Positions 60,025 through 64,000 of a stretch of DNA of 64,000 nt are shown one piece after another. The number at the start of each line of letters is the position of its first letter. Position 1 is the stretch's first letter. The translations under genes and the position numbers were made by a program. Source of the stretch: JAAYBF01 sp963716445 (lineage in GTDB: Bacteria; Actinomycetota; Thermoleophilia; Solirubrobacterales; Thermoleophilaceae). The DNA lies in the NCBI GenBank assembly GCA_963716445.1, contig OY970313.1, positions 496,001-560,000 of the forward strand, written 5' to 3'. Under the pieces are notes generated by a model, which saw only the letters and a program-made list of their open reading frames with translations, was not told where the DNA came from and ran no database searches.

Positions 60025-61251
60025 ATGTCTCAGCAGTCCTTCGCCGATCTCGGCGTGTCCGATCCCGTGCTGTCCGCGCTCGAGGCGCGTGGCTTCACGG
60101 AGCCCTTCGCCGTGCAGCGCCTCGTCATCGAGGACGTCCTCGCCGGCCATGACGTGCTCGCTCAGTCGCCGACCGGGTCGGGCAAGACGCTCGCCTTCGG
60201 CGTGCCGATGATCGACCGCATCGCGGCCGACTCGCGTCGTCCCGCCGGCCTGATCCTCGCCCCGACGCGCGAGCTCGCCTGCCAGATCGTCGACGAGCTG
60301 CACTCGGTCGCGCACTCGCGCGCCCTGTCGGTCCAGCCGGTCTACGGCGGCGTCGGCATCCAGGCCCAGGCCCGCAAGGCCGCCCGCGCCCACATCGTCG
60401 TCGCCACGCCCGGGCGCCTCGAAGACCTGATCCAGCGCCGCGAGCTGACGCTCGAGCACGTCCAGGTGCTGGTGCTCGACGAGGCCGACCGGATGCTCGA
60501 CATGGGCTTCAAGCCGGCCGTCGACCGGATCGTCAAGCAGACGCCGCGCGACCGCCAGACGCTGTTCTTCTCCGCGACGCTCGACGGCGCCCCGGGCCAG
60601 GTCGCCGCGTCCTACACCCACGACGCGAGGCGCCACGTGCACACGCCGAGGGTCGAGCGCAAGGCCGACGTGCAGCACCGCTTCGTGCACCTCGCCCACA
60701 CCGACAAGCTCGCCGCCCTGGTGCGCGAGCTGCGCGATCCCGAGCGCGGCCGCACGCTCGTCTTCGTGCGCACCAAGCGCGGAGCCGACCGCCTCGTTCA
60801 GCGGCTCGCCAAGAACGGCGTCAAGGCCGCCGCGATGCACGGCAACAAGTCGCAGTCGCAGCGTCAGAAGGCGCTCGCGAACTTCGAGTCCGGTCGTGTC
60901 GACACGCTCGTCGCGACCGACGTCGCGGCGCGCGGGATCGACGTGCCGGACGTCACCCACGTGATCAACTTCGACGCGCCCGAGGACCGCGACGCCTACG
61001 TGCACCGCGTCGGGCGCACCGGCCGCGCCGGTCGCACCGGCGCCGGCGTCAGCTTCGTGATGGCCGATCAGGCGCAGGACATGCGGCGCATCGCCCATGC
61101 GCTCGACCTGCACGGCGAGTTCGACGGTGCCCCCGGCGCGCCGAGCGCTCCGGCGAAGCGCGATCACGATCGCTCGCCGCACAACCACAGCGGTCCGCCG
61201 CGCCAGCGGCGCAACCGCAATCGCAGCCGTAGCCGTACCGGCAGCCGTTAG
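60025..61251 (+). CDS. DEAD-box ATP-dependent RNA helicase
   Basis: Length 408 residues. Core motifs are complete: Q motif (FADLGVSDPVLSALEARGF), AQSPTGSGKT (I), PTRELACQ (Ia), TPGRLEDLI (Ib), VLDEADRMLD (II), FSATLDG (III), VFVRTKRGADRL (IV), TDVAARGIDVPD (V) and HRVGRTGRAGR (VI). The tail is rich in Arg, Ser, His and Asn (RQRRNRNRSRSRTGSR), an RNA-binding extension as in RhlE/CshA-like helicases. The gap of 147 bases before it is long for this window and likely holds a 5' leader, as is common for cold-responsive helicases. Confidence 0.93.
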   Translation: MSQQSFADLGVSDPVLSALEARGFTEPFAVQRLVIEDVLAGHDVLAQSPTGSGKTLAFGVPMIDRIAADSRRPAGLILAPTRELACQIVDELHSVAHSRALSVQPVYGGVGIQAQARKAARAHIVVATPGRLEDLIQRRELTLEHVQVLVLDEADRMLDMGFKPAVDRIVKQTPRDRQTLFFSATLDGAPGQVAASYTHDARRHVHTPRVERKADVQHRFVHLAHTDKLAALVRELRDPERGRTLVFVRTKRGADRLVQRLAKNGVKAAAMHGNKSQSQRQKALANFESGRVDTLVATDVAARGIDVPDVTHVINFDAPEDRDAYVHRVGRTGRAGRTGAGVSFVMADQAQDMRRIAHALDLHGEFDGAPGAPSAPAKRDHDRSPHNHSGPPRQRRNRNRSRSRTGSR

Positions 61252-61257
61252 GCGCCC

Positions 61258-61287
61258 TCTCCCCGGCTCGCTCGCGGGCCGGGGAGA
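61258..61287. terminator. Hairpin terminator between helicase and cyclase genes
   Basis: TCTCCCCGGC (61258-61267) pairs exactly with GCCGGGGAGA (61278-61287) around a ten-base loop. It sits between the convergent helicase (ends 61251) and cyclase (ends 61331) genes. Confidence 0.7.
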
Positions 61288-61330
61288 ACTCGAACGGTCC
61301 TAGCCGTGCGCGGCGCCCGCCGCGGCGACG

Positions 61331-62440
61331 CTATTCCCCGTCGCGCGAGTCGCTCGACGCCCCGGCCGGCAGCAGCGCATAGAGCCGGGTGCGACCGTCG
61401 ATGCCCTTGAGGTTGCGCCGTCGCGACCGACGCCACTCGTAGCGGTCCGCGGCCAGCTCGACGACCGGCTCGGTGGCGTAGATGCGTCCCGGCTTGCCGG
61501 CGTCCGCGACGCGGCTGGCGAGGTTGACCGTCGAGCCGAACCAGTCGCCGGCGCGCGGCGTAGCGGGTCCGTAGGCGATGCCCACGCGCAGCTGCGGGAA
61601 GCCGTTTCCCTCGCCGTCGGTCGCGGCGACGAGCGCCTGGATCGTGTCGAGCATCGGCTCGACCTCCCACGAGACCAGCATCACCGCGTCGCCGATCGTC
61701 TTGACGAGCTGCGTCGGCCGAACGATCGAGGCGGTGGCGAGCTCCGCGAGCCGCGTGGCGATCTGCCCCAGCTCCTCGGTCGGCACGCCCTGCCCGAGCT
61801 TCGTGTAGCCGACCAGGTCCGCGAACGCGACCGCGACGTCGCGTGTGCCCGCCAGCCGGCCGGCGTCGCGCTCGGCCTCGGTCACGAGGTCGCTGCGGAT
61901 GCCGTCGCGCAGCTGCGCGCGGAAGAGCGAGTCGAGCACCGCCGCCATCTCGGGCGCCAGGGCGTCGGCGGCCTGGACATAGCGCAGCGCCAGCGTCAGG
62001 TCGGTGTCGCCGGGCTGCATGACCGTCGTCACCACCATCCGCCGCACCGCCTCGGTCGTCTGCAGCATGCCCTGGCCGGCGACGCGCGCGACCTCGAGCG
62101 CGCCTTCGCGCGGGATGCCCGCGTCGAGGAAGAAGCGGATCCGCTTCGCGAGCGCGATGTCGTCGTCGGTGTAGGCGCGTTCGCGCGGCGCGGGGGCCGG
62201 ACGGCCGTTGGCCTGCATCAGCTGGCGCAGGAAGGCCGGGCTGAGTCCCGACTCGCGGGCGACGTGGGTCAGCGTGTGCTCGCGAGCGCCGCCGAGCGCC
62301 AGCTCGACGGCGAACGTGGCGAGGCGGTCCTCGCGCTCGACGCGCGCGAGCGTCCGCTCGTCCTGGCCCATCGCACGTAGCCGCTGGAGCAGCTCCTCAC
62401 GCGCCTCGGTCTGCGCTCGATCGGTGTCCTGCCCGGCCAT
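61331..62440 (-). CDS. Class III adenylate/guanylate cyclase with N-terminal regulatory domain
   Basis: ATG 62440 gives 369 residues. The N-terminal half (residues 1-190) is the helical regulatory domain found in Rv1264-like cyclases, here with a DNA-binding-like segment (LTHVARESGLSPAFLRQLMQ, then YTDDDIALAKRIRFFLDAGI). The catalytic half has VAFADLVGYTKLGQG with the first metal Asp, KTIGDAVMLVS with the base-specifying Lys and the second metal Asp, and GSTVNLASRVADAGK with the transition-state Asn and Arg. The pattern of K and D is that of adenylate cyclases. In Rv1264 the N-terminal part inhibits activity at neutral pH. Confidence 0.9.
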   Translation of the reverse strand: MAGQDTDRAQTEAREELLQRLRAMGQDERTLARVEREDRLATFAVELALGGAREHTLTHVARESGLSPAFLRQLMQANGRPAPAPRERAYTDDDIALAKRIRFFLDAGIPREGALEVARVAGQGMLQTTEAVRRMVVTTVMQPGDTDLTLALRYVQAADALAPEMAAVLDSLFRAQLRDGIRSDLVTEAERDAGRLAGTRDVAVAFADLVGYTKLGQGVPTEELGQIATRLAELATASIVRPTQLVKTIGDAVMLVSWEVEPMLDTIQALVAATDGEGNGFPQLRVGIAYGPATPRAGDWFGSTVNLASRVADAGKPGRIYATEPVVELAADRYEWRRSRRRNLKGIDGRTRLYALLPAGASSDSRDGE

Positions 62441-62524
62441 GGCTCGATGATCTCAGGCAGGACGGCCCCCCCGCCGCTCGCCTGGAGGGTGGCGGCGACG
62501 GGGTGCCGCGGAGGGGAGGGGCCC

Positions 62525-63799
62525 CTAGACGATCTTCATACCCGAGATGGCGCGCGAGATAACCAGGCGCTGGATCTCGGAGGTCCCCTCGAAGATCGTG
62601 TAGATCTTGGCGTCGCGGTGCATCCGCTCGACCGGGAACTCGCGGGTGTAGCCGTTGCCGCCGAGGATCTGGATCGCGCGCTCGGTCGACCAGACGGCGA
62701 CCTCGCCCGCCTTCAGCTTCGACATCGAGCCCTCGGCGTTCTCGAACACCATGCCGGACTGCTTGCCCATCCAGGAGGCGCGCCAGACGAGCAGCCGGGC
62801 CGCGTCGATCTCCATCTTCATGTCGGCGAGCGTGAAGGCGATCGCCTGGTTCTCGACGATCTTCTTGCCGAACTGCTCGCGCTCCTTCGCGTACTGCAGC
62901 GCGTACTCAAAGGCGGCGCGGGCGATCCCCACGGCCTGTGCGCCGACGGTCGGGCGGCTGGCCTCGAACGTCTGCATCGCGGCCTGGGACTTCGAGGCCT
63001 TGCCCTCGCGCACGCGGGCGAGGCGCTCGTCGAGCTTCTCCTTGCCGCCGAGCAGGCAGGCGCCCGGGACGCGGCAGTCGTCGAGGTGGACGTCCGCGGT
63101 GTGCGAGGCGCGCAGGCCGTGCTTCTTGACCTTCGCGCCCTGCTCGCAGCCCTTGGTGCCGGGCGGGATGACGAAGGCCGCGTGGCCGCGCGAGCCGAGC
63201 TGGCGGTCGACGGTCGCGATCACGACGTGGACCTTGGCGATGCCGCCGTTGGTCGCCCAGGCCTTCTGGCCGTTGATGACCCACTCGTCGGCGGCCTCGT
63301 CGTACTTGGCGGTGGTGCGGATCTGCGACACGTCGGAGCCCGCGTCGGGCTCGGAGGCGCAGAAGGCGGCGACGGCCGGCTCCTCGGGAGTGCCGAAGCA
63401 CTGGGGGATCCACTCGCCGACCTGCTCGTTGGAGCCCTGGCCGAAGATCGCCGCGACGGCGAGCGAGGTGCCCATGATCGACATGCCGATGCCGGCGTCG
63501 CCCCAGAACAGCTCCTCGTTGACGATCGGCATCTGCAGGCCGGTCGGGTCCATGAAGAACTGGGCGAGCGACTCGAAGCCGTAGAGGCCGATCTTGGCCG
63601 CCTCCTGGATGACCGGCCAGGGGGTCTCCTCGCGCTCGTCCCACTCGGAGGCGGCCGGTCGGGCGACGTTCTCGGCGAAGCCGTGCACCCAGTCGCGGAT
63701 GTCCTTCTGGTCCTGGCTCAGCTCGAGCGAGAAGGGCGTCTCGGGATTCTCGGCAGCGCCTTTGTCGGCGGCCTCGGCGACGAGGTCGGTCGCGCTCAT
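62525..63799 (-). CDS. Acyl-CoA dehydrogenase
   Basis: Length 424 residues. The family plan is complete: helical N-terminal domain (QKDIRDWVHGFAENVARPAA), FAD-binding signature AFCASEPDAGSDVSQIRTTA, a second VINGQKAWATNGGIAKVHVV and the C-terminal ERMHRDAKIYTIFEGTSEIQ, in which the Glu is the catalytic base. It is the MCAD-like position, suggesting straight short- or medium-chain substrates. The long insert between domains (FFMDPTGLQMPIVNEELFWG) is ordinary for this subgroup. It is transcribed divergently from a TetR gene; the shared gap holds a palindrome. Confidence 0.92.
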   Translation of the reverse strand: MSATDLVAEAADKGAAENPETPFSLELSQDQKDIRDWVHGFAENVARPAASEWDEREETPWPVIQEAAKIGLYGFESLAQFFMDPTGLQMPIVNEELFWGDAGIGMSIMGTSLAVAAIFGQGSNEQVGEWIPQCFGTPEEPAVAAFCASEPDAGSDVSQIRTTAKYDEAADEWVINGQKAWATNGGIAKVHVVIATVDRQLGSRGHAAFVIPPGTKGCEQGAKVKKHGLRASHTADVHLDDCRVPGACLLGGKEKLDERLARVREGKASKSQAAMQTFEASRPTVGAQAVGIARAAFEYALQYAKEREQFGKKIVENQAIAFTLADMKMEIDAARLLVWRASWMGKQSGMVFENAEGSMSKLKAGEVAVWSTERAIQILGGNGYTREFPVERMHRDAKIYTIFEGTSEIQRLVISRAISGMKIV

Positions 63800-63854
63800 A
63801 GGTGAACTGGCTCCTGTTCTCTTCAGCGTGGTCGCGGGGAAGAAGCTACTGGCG

Positions 63855-63871
63855 GGTAGGAAAATGCTACC
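63855..63871. promoter_or_regulatory. Putative TetR operator between acyl-CoA dehydrogenase and TetR genes
   Basis: GGTAG (63855-63859) and CTACC (63867-63871) form an inverted repeat with a seven-base A-rich spacer. A second GTAGGAA follows at 63876-63882, a direct repeat of 63856-63862. The site lies about 60 bases before the dehydrogenase ATG and about 12 before the TetR start. Confidence 0.5.
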
Positions 63872-63882
63872 ATAAGTAGGAA

Positions 63883-64000
63883 GTGACCTCCACAGCGCAG
63901 AGCGTCGAGCGCCGGCGAGCCGCCCACCTGGGCCCGGAGCGTCGCCGGCCGCTGGTCCTCGACGCGGCGATGGACGTCTTCCTCGAGCACGGCTTCGAGG
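63883..64000 (+). CDS. TetR-family regulator (5' part, cut by window end)
   Basis: GTG 63883 after GTAGGAA; the frame is open to the window end. The visible 39 residues contain RRRPLVLDAAMDVFLEHGFE, the start of a TetR helix-turn-helix domain (A-x-x-x-F-x-x-x-G-F pattern). It is divergent from the acyl-CoA dehydrogenase gene with only 83 bases between the starts and an inverted repeat in the gap, so it is the likely regulator of that fatty-acid gene. Confidence 0.75.
   Translation, partial: MTSTAQSVERRRAAHLGPERRRPLVLDAAMDVFLEHGFE

Overview
The window is very GC-rich, densely coded actinobacterial DNA. Gene families and domain styles (SipW/TasA-type export, RsbQ-RsbP stress switching, DUF2867, DUF899, an Rv1264-type cyclase, a Vms1-like release-factor homologue, many small VOC proteins and methyltransferases) suggest the class Thermoleophilia, probably Solirubrobacterales. 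This placement is an inference from gene content; there is no rRNA or complete tRNA here to confirm it. No transposase, phage gene or CRISPR array was seen.

Layout. 1-7 kb: a signal peptidase with its TasA-like substrate, a TetR regulator driving a hydrolase-glycosyltransferase fusion, and a surface protein built from three identical 561-bp repeats. 7-18 kb: an ArsR-SRPBCC regulator divergent from a DUF899 protein, an MFS exporter, DUF2867 and DUF2855 proteins, two methyltransferases, an SDR-HtrA pair, an FAD oxidoreductase, a cupin and a VOC protein. 18-20.5 kb: an unusual cluster of four low-complexity proteins. 21-25 kb: a stress-signalling block (membrane PP2C phosphatase, RsbQ, RsbP). 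25-31 kb: an AlkZ-like protein, EttA, a frameshifted nuclease, an aldo/keto reductase followed by a broken ohr, and a degenerate kinase-fold protein. 31-38 kb: GloA, RecQ with a phosphoribosyltransferase-like tail, a lipase, DUF3159, RsgA, DUF2461 and BrkB. 38-46 kb: small regulators, a secreted SGNH hydrolase, methyltransferases, a diguanylate cyclase, and an oxidoreductase plus NAD-formate dehydrogenase pair behind an AT-rich palindrome. 46-53 kb: a MEDS/ATPase regulator, an RlmA-type methyltransferase, a flippase-like membrane protein, a MarR-MFS operon, and a cyclopropane synthase. 53-64 kb: TypA, a Vms1-like protein, VapBC, an aldo/keto reductase, RmuC, a DEAD-box helicase, an adenylate cyclase, and an acyl-CoA dehydrogenase divergent from a TetR gene cut by the window end.

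The most distinctive structure is outside the genes. Two families of dispersed hairpins sit between genes. Family 1 has eight copies of about 44 bp, three of them in a tandem array of about 95-bp period. Family 2 has two copies of about 50 bp. The two arms change together between copies, so the fold itself seems to be what is conserved. Because the copies sit between tandem, convergent and divergent genes alike, they are not simply terminators. They look like an undescribed REP-like element of this lineage.

Regulation can be read at several sites. A sigma70-type promoter with an operator in its spacer serves the ArsR gene. Palindromes lie at the starts of the TetR, MarR, and acyl-CoA dehydrogenase/TetR genes. 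Several promoters place the transcription start at or near the start codon, suggesting leaderless messages.
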